Shown: positions 47,911-58,925 of the stretch, piece by piece
Layout of the letters: every line of letters starts with the position of its first letter
Position numbering within the stretch: position 1 is the stretch's first letter
Source: Tachypleus tridentatus
Lineage: Eukaryota > Arthropoda > Merostomata > Xiphosura > Limulidae
NCBI RefSeq assembly: GCF_004210375.1
Contig: NC_134834.1
Coordinates: 137,425,009-137,489,008 of the forward strand
Length of the DNA stretch: 64,000 bases
Reading direction: 5' to 3'
The notes under the pieces: generated by a model
Database searches by the model: none
Told to the model about the DNA's origin: nothing
What the model saw: the letters and a program-made list of their open reading frames with translations, nothing else
Program-made: the position numbers and the translations under genes

Positions 47911-48199
47911 CAAACACCACACCAACATTATTTATAAAATACAATGTAATAACTGCCACGATTTCTATATTGGAGAAACAAGTAGAAAAATAGAAACCAG
48001 ATTCAAAGAACATAAAAAGTCACCTTCACACGTTTTCGAACACTGCAAGTCAAATAAACACAACATAACCATAGAAAACACTCAAATACCAAATAAAGAA
48101 ACAAACATAAACAAACGCAAAATTAAAGAAGCCTCACTTACACAACAACTTAAATCCAAAATAAACCAATATAAAGGAACGCCTTTATACCTATATTAA
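47897..48199 (+). CDS. GIY-YIG endonuclease domain of PLE (sense copy, frameshifted)
   Basis: In the frame beginning at 47897 the reading is NYTDKHHTNIIYKIQCNNCH, then DFYIGETSRKIETRFKEHKK, to PLYLY and TAA at 48197. The YIG, the Arg of ETRF and the EH pair are intact. It is joined to the RT by an A6 run where the inverted arm has A5, which explains the frame break. It would be the C-terminal part of a single RT-EN protein. Confidence 0.88.
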   Translation, partial: KNYTDKHHTNIIYKIQCNNCHDFYIGETSRKIETRFKEHKKSPSHVFEHCKSNKHNITIENTQIPNKETNINKRKIKEASLTQQLKSKINQYKGTPLYLY

Positions 48200-48320
48200 T
48201 ATAATAAAATAAATAAAATTATATATTCAAACATCTAACACCGCCCTCTACATTCCGACACTCAGTTACACAACCCCTTTCAAACATGCGGTCAGCTTCC
48301 GGTCAGTTACCTCTTTCTTT

Positions 48321-48362
48321 GTGAACCTGACGATGACCGAAGAAGGTCGAAACGTTGTTCGC
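48321..48362 (+). ncRNA. Hammerhead-ribozyme-like motif, sense terminal repeat
   Basis: GUGAAC then CUGACGA (fits CUGANGA), U, GACC-GAAGAA-GGUC hairpin, GAAA, C-G, UU, GUUCGC. Stem I forms 6 pairs (one G-U). Stem III is minimal (A-U and C-G with no loop), so a dimeric fold is more likely than a monomer. One extra U precedes stem II. The motif is conserved in both arms and in the second element. Confidence 0.55.
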
Positions 48363-48460
48363 TCTTCTATGTAAAATATTTTCTCAACCCAAACGAGCCG
48401 TTTTTGCATATATATTTCTCTACAAGTGGGTTTTCTCGACATCACTGAAGACTCAGTATT

Positions 48461-48523
48461 GTTTTTGTAAGTTTGTAAAATTCTTGTATAATAACTAGTT
48501 GCAATATCCGTCATTATAAATTG
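48461..48523 (+). repeat. Dispersed heat-shock-element repeat, copy 1 (right part)
   Basis: Resumes after the target-site duplication of the Penelope-like element. AAGTTTGTAAAATTCTTGTA matches the minus strand of the 20.4 kb copy. Confidence 0.65.
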
Positions 48524-48617
48524 TTTGTTTGTATATTAAAATATATTTGTGTTAAAAAAAGAAAATTGTGTGTATCGATCTTATTAACAAATACCTTAAA
48601 TTTGATATATATTAACA

Positions 48618-48892
48618 GTTTGTTTGTTTTGAATTTCGTACAAAGCTACTCGAGGGCTATCTGTGCTAGCCGTTCCTAATTGAGCAGTGTAAGACTAGAG
48701 GGAAGGCAGCTAGTTATCACCACCCACCGCCAACTTTTGGGCAACTCTTTTACCAACGAATAGTGGGATTGATCGTACCATTTTAACGCCCCCGCGGCTG
48801 AAAGGGCGAGCATGTTTGGTGCGACCGGGATTCGAACCCGCATCCCCCGGATTAGGAGTCGAACGCCTTAACACACTTGGCCATGCCGGGCC
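48618..48892 (-). repeat. SINE-A, full length
   Basis: A minus-strand copy with the head at the right (TTGGCCATGCCGGGCC) and 9-bp duplications ATATTAACA at 48609-48617 and 48896-48904. Confidence 0.92.
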
Positions 48893-49348
48893 TACATATT
48901 AACACTTGAATTAACTTTGTGCTTAATTACAAAGAAACAAACATTACTTCAACGAAATATGAGAACGATGAATAGTCATCAGTAAAGTTGAACCACTTGA
49001 CAACCGCTTATAAAGAATATTATGTTCTTTTAGTTTCACTTTTCTAAACAATGGATTTTTTATTGAACTATATCCAAAGTGTTTCAAATTTTACAAATCA
49101 CGTTGACCATGTGCATCTAATGTGTTCTTGTGTTTCGTAGGTATTCATCATTTCATGTCATAACGTGTTTTTCTTGTCCGTATATTCCACCATAGCTTAC
49201 CATCCGAAAATGTCCTACGTCATTAAATGTCATGGAATGGTAATAAACATCTCGGGAAACTTAGTCGATTATTGACAGGATTTAAACTCTGTTGAAGTTC
49301 TCGGAATTTTCAACCGTAACACTATAGCAGTTTGGTTGTATAGAGCGA

Positions 49349-49596
49349 GTGAGGTACGAAATTGCGGACAAGAATAATGACCTGATTTTTCGCTTCTACG
49401 CTTCTGGTAGCGCCCTCTTGTTCTGTATATGCTGTACACCTGTTGGGCTGAGTCAGCCTTTTTATACGGCCATGTCGGTGATGGTGGAAACTCGTGCCGA
49501 GTTCGTTCTTTCGTTCAAGGATGTGAAACGGTTCAGCACACGCTGTCGTAAGATGAATCGTCGCAATGTAACAGGCTACGTAACATCAACAAAGAG
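49349..49596 (+). other. Candidate exon or CpG-rich islet
   Basis: A locally CpG-rich stretch with an open frame ending in a basic segment (RCRKMNRRNVTGYVTSTKR). A possible donor (AG|GTGAAT) follows at 49597. I recognise no domain. It could be the first exon or 5' UTR of an unrecognised gene, possibly spliced to 50726. Confidence 0.25.
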
Positions 49597-49934
49597 GTGA
49601 ATTTCTATAAAAGGTTTTCTACAAATATTTTATTATGGATTTGATATCCAATGTTATTATCCTGAGGATAACTGCTGATATAATTTTGTTGATGACTACC
49701 TTGGTAGTAATAAATTTCATTTTAACTTAGTGAATTGCACTGTAAAATACAAATGAGTAAGAAACTTAAATAAAATATCACGAAATCAAACAGCAAATGT
49801 AAACTTTATATCAGTTCAAGAGCTATTTACTGTAAGATCAGAAAGCCACTTTTTATCAACAAATCAAAGTGGTTATTTTTAATAACAAAACAACAATCAC
49901 GATACGTATAAAGCTGTTCAATAAGCATGGTCAA

Positions 49935-50208
49935 TCTGTTTGTTTTTTAATTTCGCGCAAAGCTACACGAGAGATATCTAGGCTAGCCATCCCTAATTTA
50001 GCAGTTTAAGACTAGAGGGAAGGCAGCTACTTATCACCACCCACCGCCAACTGTTGGGCTACTCTTTTACCAACGAATAGGGGGATTGAGGGTCATAAAA
50101 TAACGTCCCCACGGTTGAAGGACGAGCACGTATGGTATGACAGGGATTCAAACCCTCAACCCTCAGCTTACAATTCGAGTGCCTTAACCACCTGGCCATG
50201 CCGGTCGT
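49935..50208 (-). repeat. SINE-A, full length
   Basis: Imperfect duplications AGCATGGTCAA (49924-49934) and AGCATGGTTGA (50209-50219). The B box is mutated to GGGTTTGAATCCC. Confidence 0.9.
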
Positions 50209-50281
50209 AGCATGGTTGAGCATTTCAAAAATAAATAAATCTAGTTACCGAGATATAAATTAAACTTTCTTTATTACCTGG

Positions 50282-50539
50282 GCCCGGCGTGGCCAAGCGC
50301 GTTAAGGCGTGCGACTCGTAATCTGAGGGTCACGGGTTCGCATCGCCGTCGCGCCAAACATGCTCGCCCTTTCAGCCGTGGGGGCGTTATAATGTGACGG
50401 TCAATCCCACTGTTCGTTAATAAAAGAGTAGCCCAAGAGTTGGCGGTGGGTGGTGATAACTAGCTGCCTTCCCTCTAGTCTTACACTGTTAAATTAGGGA
50501 CGGCTAGCACAGATAGCCCTCGAGTAGCTTTGTGCGAAA
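50282..50539 (+). repeat. SINE-A with perfect 15-bp duplication
   Basis: Flanks TTCTTTATTACCTGG at 50267-50281 and 50540-50554 are identical. With a complete head (GCCCGGCGTGGCCAAGCGCG) and little divergence, it is one of the youngest insertions here. Confidence 0.95.
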
Positions 50540-50725
50540 AATCAAAAAATTCTTTATTACCTGGCTTTTACGTCTTAAAAATTAAAGATAATTAGCACAA
50601 GTTAAATGGTCGACACTAGACTAATTCTTTACTTTTATATCGGGCTTTTTAATTTCCTGTAATCATGATTAGAGATATCATCTGCAGAGGGAAAGCACAC
50701 ATACTGATTGTTTATGTTCTCACAG

Positions 50726-50758
50726 ACTGCGGCCGAGGAGGAAGATCACCCAGACAAG
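50726..50758 (+). other. Candidate 33-nt micro-exon
   Basis: A pyrimidine-rich tract and CACAG precede a GC-rich 33-nt segment, and AAG|GTAACA follows. One frame reads TAAEEEDHPDK. The length is a multiple of 3. The GC content stands out from the surrounding AT-rich DNA. No partner exon is proven. Confidence 0.28.
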
Positions 50759-52505
50759 GTAACAATAGTAGCAAGTTCCTCAAAATTATCGATTATTCAA
50801 TTTGAATGACGCTAAATATCTGATATATTATCATGGTCTTCTGACGGGTCTCTTTGTCTTCATTAACTCCCGTGTTAAATAATTCATACGGTACTTATTT
50901 GGTGTGAGAGAACGGTTAGTAACAAAGATAAGTTTTTCATCAGCTTAAAAAAGTGTTATGGTACATAATGAAATTTTTGTCGAGTAATAGTAACTGACAA
51001 ATCATATTCTGGGACGACGTTTAAGTATTTAAGACAAGTTTGTTATTGTTTAAATTACAGAAAGGCAATGTTTTGATTTACTAGCATAAATCTTCTAGTT
51101 TCGATAGAAATGTATTCCACTTGCAAACTTAAGAAGACAGGTGAATATTTTGATTCCTTCAAGATGTAAATTATTAGAATATATACACGTATATGTAAAG
51201 ACATCAGGAGTTAGACACTAAACCTTTGCACTTCTTTCTTACTTTTATATCCGGAATATATTTAGGATTGTTCATCGGGCTTATATATTTTACGGCTTGA
51301 AATTGTACCTGCAGACTACATATGTTTTTTAGAATATCAGCGTGGGGAGACGAATATGAATTATTTGTTACAACTTCATTTAACACACATGTGAATACAA
51401 GAATGTCGTGGCGAGGTTGACGTTGTTTTTAAATTGTTATACTAGAAGTGGCATACGATCGAGTGTATAAAATTAGAGTTACCAACACAAGTCATTTTTC
51501 TTATATTCTCTTCTTACTTTTAACAGATATAAATTCAATACCCTTATCCTCAAACTGTTTAAACTAGCATTATTATAATTCACAGTGAAATACTGAAATA
51601 CACACACAAACGAAGTCCACGTGTTACTTAGTTAAATAGTGAAAATAATTATAAGATATTTTTGATATCAAAATTCATCCACTTAACTCATTTTATATTG
51701 TTAAAATTTCGCTTATCTGCAACAAACATAATAGCAGTTTGTAGAGGTCTACTACTCGGCCTCAGAAATGTTGCATCCTCCTAGTTGTCGCTATTACAGT
51801 TGTTTGCATTTTCATTGGCTTTTAAAAATCGACTTTTTAGGTTATTTGCTCGATATTCAAAAGGGGATACACAGTGATCAGAAGCTTTTAATTGGCTCAA
51901 GAATAATGATGTTGAGTGTAATGGACTAAAATAACACTCTGCTACAACCAAGACTCAACAACAACAAAAATATATTAAAAACTGTAAAAAAAAGGAATAC
52001 AATTTTGGAACTTTCCCAAAATACATTTAAAAATACGCGCCTGACCAGGACTTAATACTAATGTTAATGAACAATAAAACAGAGATATCAATATTAATTA
52101 TTGCATATAGAAAAAGAAAAAAAAACTAATTCCAAAAACAAACAAAACAACACAATATTTCAAAATTACCTCTCAGTATTAATAACTATATTGAGTGTCA
52201 GACAACAATAATTCGTTTTCACTTCCTATGTTGTTACCCAGTTTATGAAGCTTATGGTAGGGCATTTGACTTGCTCCTATAACTCACGAGACTCTATCTC
52301 ACGTGATCATAAATTTACATAATCTTTTGCAACATTTATCATATCTGTACGTAACCGCTAGGGAAACTGGTGTCAGTTTCATAATACGAACATAATATTT
52401 TCTCAAAATAAACGTTACCAGCTAGAAAGTGAGTTAGCCTTTTAATCTAACTAAAATTGTATAGGTAATCTAAACCATAGAAGGAATGATAAACAAAATC
52501 ATGAC
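50759..52505. other. AT-rich intergenic DNA, no gene seen
   Basis: No supported coding region or known repeat. Confidence 0.5.
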
Positions 52506-52595
52506 GTTATTCTCTGCTTATCAATAAAAGTGTTAATACCGATACCCGTCGTTCTGAGATACATTTTTATTTCAAGTTGGTTTCTCGTCATCAAG
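52506..52595 (+). mobile_element. Short 5'-truncated Penelope-like 3' end
   Basis: ATACCCGTCGTTCTGAG, ACATTTTTATTTCAAG and TTGGTTTCTCGTCATCAAG match the 3' ends of the other PLE copies. Flanks are AAAATCATGAC (52495-52505) and AAAATCATAAC (52596-52606). It holds only the terminal ~90 bp. Confidence 0.7.
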
Positions 52596-52606
52596 AAAAT
52601 CATAAC

Positions 52607-55436
52607 CAAATAAAAATAGATTTTGCTATCTCACATAAGTACTTTGTTTTGTTAATGTAGTGTTTATGTATATTTTGGGTTCTGTCAATATATTGTGATG
52701 TGTAACAGACATTCACAAACAGAGTAACTGAGCAAAGTTGAAGTTGAATAATTAACTACTGTTTAATTGGTTAATGAATCACGAGATACGAGAGTTTGTG
52801 TTGGGTTCACTTAGTCACGTACTTTCACCATTACCTGTATTCGTTAATCATTGACTCGCGGACCTGTTTGAAACTCCTGTTATCTGCGAAAGTGGTCTAC
52901 CTGTGTATGTCATTCTCCTAAATAAGTAACACCACTACTGACACACTACAAAGCACTTACGACCACGAAGTTGTTTAAGTAAACAATGGGGCTCATTTTT
53001 TACGTTGTTTTTTTCTAACAAAGAGAGCGCTATGTAGAGATTCAAGACAAAAGTCAGGGTCACTAAGCTAGTTTTCTACAAATCTCGCTTTTAACTTTCC
53101 TCTTTCATGAGATATCCTGCAACTAGAAACCTATTAAACTCTGCACCCGTTTTCGCCAGGTTCCAACACACCGTTCATAACTGTGAGAGAACCGCAAAGA
53201 GTAGAAATAGTTAACAATGTGAGCATATTAAATTCACAATAAAGTTCAAGCACTTATATGTAGTGAAATAATACTTTTGATTCTTTGGTAGGATTATATG
53301 AATAAAATCTTGGACAATTTGCTAAGTTACCTCACAGTTTCAGCTGATCCCATCCGATTTAATTTTTGTTGATTACATCACTAAATTTCTCCAATAACAA
53401 GATGTCAATGCATGTGCATTCTAGTTGTAATCCAAACTAAGCTTGCTCAAGGTCTACACACTACTAGCTCTGTGGTGAACAGCGCTGTTAGACATAATGT
53501 ATTAAAAATAGTCTCAACATCGTGAGAGAATGATATTTGTCCTGGCCTCAGTAGGCACGAACAAACAAACGAAAATATAATATAGTATTTACTTGAAGAA
53601 GGGATTTTCTTTCTCCTACCCTTTCACAAACCCCGTTAACTCAGTGTCAGTATACCCTTAAGGACAGGAGAACAGCGGGTACAGGAAACTATTGGTTAAC
53701 GAGTGAGGACTCAAAGCTGAAAAGCTTGTGGCTAAATATTTGTAAACAAGGCTTGTTATGCGTTCATTCATATACTAGTAACAGTCCAAAATAAAAACAA
53801 AGCATTTAGCTCTTTAGAACATAGGTGGTATGAAGATATGAGAACCAAACTCTATTACAGTGAAAACAAGGTGTTATTATTAACCTAGTTGGAGAAAATT
53901 TGATCACCAGTTGTGACGCAGAGTAAATCCGTCATGTAAATGATACAGGACCCGTGTACTGTGGTTTTTAACCTACCTGTTTTTACAATGAACGGAAAGA
54001 GCAGAGTTGTTACTTTAGAGACCGCTTACATATAAATATATGCATCATATATTTATAGATAAATTTTCCATTTATAATTTGAAATCGTAAAGGACTATAA
54101 GCTCTGGAAATACATTTTTTTAACTCATTAACTAATGCCAAAATTAGAAAGTGTTTATGAATTATAATGAATAGGTAGATAACTCCTGTATTTATCAAGT
54201 GAGTTCTAATAGCATGAAATCCAGGTGTTCAAATAAATACATGAAGTAAGCAAGTGAGGATGAACAAAGATGCAGAAGGCATTTCTGAAACTTAGGAAAA
54301 CATTCTGTATTTTAATTTTCACTACACACAAGCTCTCGTTTTTTTTTTCTATTGGGATTAAGTAAGAGATCTCCCCCCTCCCCAGAAAAAAACATAAAGT
54401 ACAGATGACAAACTTCTTGTCATATATATTTAATGTATACGTTTACATTAATAACTGGTCGAATTCAGTAGATGAGATTAGTTTAAACGTATCCGGTCTC
54501 CAGTTAAAGAAAAGAAATGACCGAAACATCACCAAAACCCAAATACACTTCAGTTATATCGATGTTTATAGAGATCAATGAAGTGGTAAAACCTTGCAAC
54601 TTGTTTAGGATAGTTTTAGTTTCATGAACATTTCAACTTATGCTTTCTCTACAGTATTATATCAGTTTTTCAAAACCAGGGGAGTAGCTTCTGGTAGGAA
54701 GAGCTTGAAGTTTTGCTTTGATTTCCATTCACAGTTATTATTTATTATTTAAGTTAAATAAAACAAGAAATCCAAGAAAGCTTCGAGATATTGTATATTA
54801 AAGACATTTGTCCTTTTAACATTCGCTTACCAAAGGAAAGCAATTCAGTAACAATATGGTCACTAAATTGATTGAACTTTACAAACCTATAAAGAACAAA
54901 TAAATACCAGTGACTTCTTCTAACGGCATTCTTAAACACGATTTTCTTTTAAAGAATTGCTAATATGTTCACACGCCGTCCAAACGTTGTTGGAGAGCAA
55001 TCCACCAGACAAGCAGTTTAGCAACATCATTTAACAAGGAAGTATTATATCTGTTGACAAGATAATTAAAGTTGTAACTTACTTGCTAAACATGTGCAAT
55101 CATCTTATATATTTTATTTATTTTTTATTTAATGGTAGTACTTTGTTTTATGTTGACAAACTATTGCTAATTCAGACAGAAGCCGAACGCTCAAACATTA
55201 TGTTTTATGTAGTCAGACGTTTGAAATATTTATTTCCACTACAGACACTTCATCTGAAAATAACTAGTCTTTACAGTGCTATATAAATTCCCTGACTAAT
55301 TGTGGCGGAGAGTGACCTAAATGAGGCATTTTAAAGTTTGTTTAATAAATACGAAAAACAGGATGGTTATTTAGCAAAATCCTTAATCATGAGTGATACA
55401 ACAAGACCTCTTAACTAAAACTACATTTCACAGTAA
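52607..55436. other. Intergenic DNA, no gene seen
   Basis: About 2.8 kb of AT-rich sequence with only short, unremarkable open frames. Confidence 0.5.
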
Positions 55437-55640
55437 CAAATATATCGATTTGTCAGTAAAAATATGAATAAACATCTCTGGAGCGCACGCGGGTACCGTG
55501 CTTGAAATGTTTGATCAGGAACTGCCTTCCTTTTCCTGTGGAAAGAGAAGTTTCTGTTGGAACAAAAATAGCTAAAATCTGTCCAGTTGTCACCAAGTCT
55601 GCACCTGTCCTGTCTGTCTCAAGTGAGTAAGAATTACAAT
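55437..55640 (-). other. Candidate coding exon, product unknown
   Basis: The minus strand is open for about 63 codons and has protein-like composition: ETDRTGADLVTTGQILAIFV, then PTETSLSTGKGRQFLIKHFK and HGTRVRSRD. Possible acceptors (CACTTGAG, GAGACAG) lie at the upstream end, and a GT follows HFKHG. The plus strand is also open in one frame, so orientation is uncertain. I do not recognise the protein. Confidence 0.25.
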
Positions 55641-56229
55641 GTTACTGTTTAAAAAATTGGCGAAGTAAGTATTTTTAGGCTAAAGTAAAAATGAAAAAAT
55701 AACCTTGCTATTCGTCACTGAGTGTTTGAAATGCTGTTAATCATTTTAATTCTAAACGTCCATACTTATAGTTCTAAAGTATGTGGTCGACGGAAAATCG
55801 CTGCAGAACCAAGAAGATATAATGTTCATTACATACAATATATTTCAAAAAGAAAATTACTTCATTAACTACCGAAATATATTTTTGGCTACTAACATCC
55901 ATGACTGTTATTTCTGAATTGAGAATAGAAAGAATGTTGTGTCTTTAGCGACACCTGATGAGTGAGTTGCTCAAAGATGATGCATATGAAACTTTAAAGA
56001 ATTCAAAATTTTTAACAGCTTATTGATCAGAAAATATATATCTCAATATAGCCTTGTGAAAATACCTGTAAAATCATATGTTCAAATATATGACTTCATT
56101 CTCGCATTTGTGGAAAACATATGCTAAGAGCGAAAGTATTCTGAGAAATCTGCATCCGTTTTGACAGACAATGTCGGATCTGGTTAGTACTTGGAATACC
56201 AGATGATGATGCCACTATTACTTATTGCT

Positions 56230-56313
56230 ATTACAGTGCTAAAATTAAGGGTCGATTCCAGTCGAAGGACACAGCAGATAGCCTGATATGACTTTGCTAT
56301 AAGAAAACACATA
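56230..56313 (+). repeat. SINE-C
   Basis: GGGTCGATTCCAGTCGAAGG and ACACAGCAGATAGCCTGATA, then GACTTTGCTATAAGAAAACA. It is moderately diverged. Confidence 0.75.
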
Positions 56314-56351
56314 TACATCCGTTTCTTAAAATCCGAAAAAGGTTAACATGT

Positions 56352-56612
56352 TTATTTTTCAATTTGCGCAAAGCTACACGAGGGCTATCTGTGATAACCA
56401 TCACTAATTTAGCAGTGTAAGACTACAGGGAAGGAAGATAGTTATCACCATCTACAGCCAACTTTTGAGTTCATATTTTACCAACAAATAGTGGGGTTAA
56501 TCGTGCCATTATAACGCCCCCACGGGTAAAAGGGGCGATAATGTTTGATGTGACGGGGGTTTGAACCTCATGTTACAGGTCGAGCGCACTGACTACTTGG
56601 CCATACCGGGCG
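56352..56612 (-). repeat. SINE-A, diverged
   Basis: GCGCAAAGCTACACGAGGGC, TTAGCAGTGTAAGACTACAG, GGGTTTGAACC and CTTGGCCATACCGGGC in the expected minus-strand order. Confidence 0.87.
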
Positions 56613-57194
56613 CAAGTGAAGATGTAGTCAAAATATGACCTGAAGCAAACTCGAACGCTTAAGTATGAAATTTAGAACATATGATTTTCCAAGAGATAGT
56701 TGTTTGCTTACGGAAAACGTTCTAAAGTTATTTCTTCACACAAAACAAATGTTGAACAGATTATCTTGGACAGTTATCTTCATGCACATGTTCTACAATA
56801 TTAATTATATACACGTAATGAATGCACTTGCTTTTCTGACGTCAGATTTAGTGAAAATAAATGTTTGTCGACGTTGTTCCACTATATTATCCATGGCGTA
56901 TTTTGTTAATTGGTGAAGCATGATTCATTTAGTATTTTTAAAAATACGACCACTAACTTTAGGATTAGAGGACTCCTTTCTTAATATAAAATCAATGAAA
57001 CAGACACGCGCTAAAAAAACGTGCGGGTGATTAACAAAGCTCAGATCCTGTAAAACGAAGGTGATACTGAGTGGCAAAAGAAAAATGTGGGTTTGAACTT
57101 TGAAAAACAAAATTTTCATTTTGTAAGTACATTTAAATTTTAAAATCTTAAGGGGATAACTGAATAATGATGCCAAGTCTAGCTAAAAGCAGGT

Positions 57195-57635
57195 GAAACG
57201 ATGGAACACACCGGCTAAAGACAACTAAAAAGGAAACTGTATGGGAAAATGTTGGCAGATGGGTTCACAAGGCTTCCAAAGAGGTTTCTGGTTTTGTTCT
57301 CTCCATGCAACGGACGATTTTAGGGCAGCAGTTTGCCTGGTTACCGTGAGTCGGTCAGCAGATGTTGGGGCTGGAGCAGCTCCCCTGTCCGCACACGCGG
57401 AGCATTCTGCGGTGGGAAAGTGGTCAAAATGCGAGTCCCGCGTGGCCATCCGACACGTGGCCCTTGCAGTCACGCGCATAAGGGAGCACTACTACTGATG
57501 GAGCATATGTTCTCTTTTTTGGTTATTTCGGCTTGCTCTCTTATCTGTGTTCACTGCGATTTTAATGACCTTGTTAGTGTTATGCTGATGATACCAGAGA
57601 CTGTGCGTGACACGTGTTGTATTGTAGACACGTGA
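57195..57635. other. CpG-rich islet with overlapping open frames
   Basis: GC and CpG content rise sharply (CCGCACACGCGGAGCATTC, CCCGCGTGGCCATCCGACAC). Several frames are open. One + frame reads ENVGRWVHKASKEVSGFVL and SMQRTILGQQFAWLP up to a consensus GTGAGT donor at about 57346. The real frame cannot be chosen. It is either a first exon with promoter or an unrecognised exon. Confidence 0.3.
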
Positions 57636-57959
57636 CGAAACAAAGGTTAAACATTTAGACGCGCGATCAACTACCACTGAGCAATGAGGTAATAAAAGCT
57701 ACCTTCATGACAGAAAAAATATTATCGTTTGTGTATGTTTCACAGTCCAGTTTGTCATCTTAAATCAAGAACAATGACAGATATAGACAAACCTAAATAA
57801 ACAACCACTATTACAATGTATGGGTGTAAAAAACGTTTACGTTATACAAAATTACATATCTTATCTAATATCGATATTTGTTCAAGCTAAGTATATATTT
57901 AGAAATGTACATAATTTATACTGTTAAATTTATATTGCGAAATTCCCCCTATCCACTAA

Positions 57960-58270
57960 AATTGTAGAAAATTCTCGAATGTAAAAATCACAATATATAT
58001 GTGTCTAAGTAAACACTGATGTGTTGTCCATATTGTTGTGTAATCTAAAATTTCGAGGAACTCTGCTCACACTTATAAATATAACCAATGTGAAGCACCA
58101 AAAGACAGTATATATTATTGGTTTGCGACAGTTGGTATACTATAAACCTCGGAAGCTATAACTGTGATTGTTATAACACTTACTGATAAGAAACTTCAAA
58201 TATTTGACCAGAAACGTTTCAAGATTTTGAACGTTAATAATGTTCTAGACCTCTGTCGGGGTATAAATAC
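57960..58270 (+). repeat. Dispersed heat-shock-element repeat, copy 3
   Basis: A more diverged copy: GAAGCTATAACTGTGATTGT, TTTGACCAGAAACGTTTC and ATTTTGAACGTTAATAATG align with 45225-45305. It carries a perfect heat-shock element at its left end, and TATAAATA tracts near 58075 and 58262. Confidence 0.6.
57967..57979 (+). promoter_or_regulatory. Consensus heat-shock element in repeat copy 3
   Basis: GAAAATTCTCGAA fits GAAnnTTCnnGAA exactly. The function is inferred. Confidence 0.45.
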
Positions 58271-58778
58271 ACGTCGAAAATGTAGTTCAAAAGAGAGATC
58301 TAGACTGTGTGATTGTGAGTTTATTCATAATAGTGTATAGTGGCAATTTTTAAAGTGAATGATCAGATATTGTATTGTTATTCGTCTTGTCATATTTTAA
58401 AATAACTGAAGCAGCCTATGGGTAATTTCACGAAAAAGAGACAAATATTTAAAGCTCTGGATACAACTGAGTTAGCCAACAGTATAACGAACACTTTTTA
58501 TGTAAGTTTGATTTACTTTAATATATTATTTTGAAACAAGTAGACTGTGTGCGGTTTGTTTAGCGTTGAAATGTATCACCAAGAAGTCACATTACAAAAC
58601 CTGAATATATACATACATACACATATATACATATATATACATCTACAGAGGATATGAGTATTTCATTATACTAAATTATATATCTGTAACAAACCGTGGT
58701 GACGAGAAAACCCACTTGTAGAGAAAAATGTATATGTAAAAACGGCTGGTATGAATAGAGAAAACTCTATGTAGAGGA

Positions 58779-58820
58779 TCGAACATCGTTTCGACCTTCT
58801 TCGGTCATCGTCAGGTTCAC
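58779..58820 (-). ncRNA. Hammerhead-ribozyme-like motif, PLE 2 left arm
   Basis: Same core as the first element (CUGACGA, GACC-GAAGAA-GGUC, GAAAC), but the segment after GAAACG reads AU instead of UU and the last stem I bases are changed, so it is probably inactive. Confidence 0.45.
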
Positions 58821-58925
58821 AAAGAAAGAAAGAGGCAACTGACTGATAGCTGACCACATGTTTGAAGGCGGTTGTATAACTGATTGTAGGAATGTAGAGG
58901 GCGTGCTTAGATGTTTGATTATATT

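Larger units (their letters stand above)
45533..48447 (+). mobile_element. Penelope-like retroelement with inverted 5' arm
   Basis: Bounded by perfect 13-bp duplications AAGACTCAGTATT (45520-45532 and 48448-48460). From 45533 to about 46204 the sequence is the near-identical reverse complement of about 47745-48415 (endonuclease region plus terminal repeat). Sense-strand sequence then runs from the truncated ORF start through reverse transcriptase, GIY-YIG endonuclease and terminal repeat. The sense end extends about 35 bp further (TCTACAAGTGGGTTTTCTCG) than the inverted end. The RT plus GIY-YIG pairing is diagnostic of Penelope-like elements. Confidence 0.93.
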
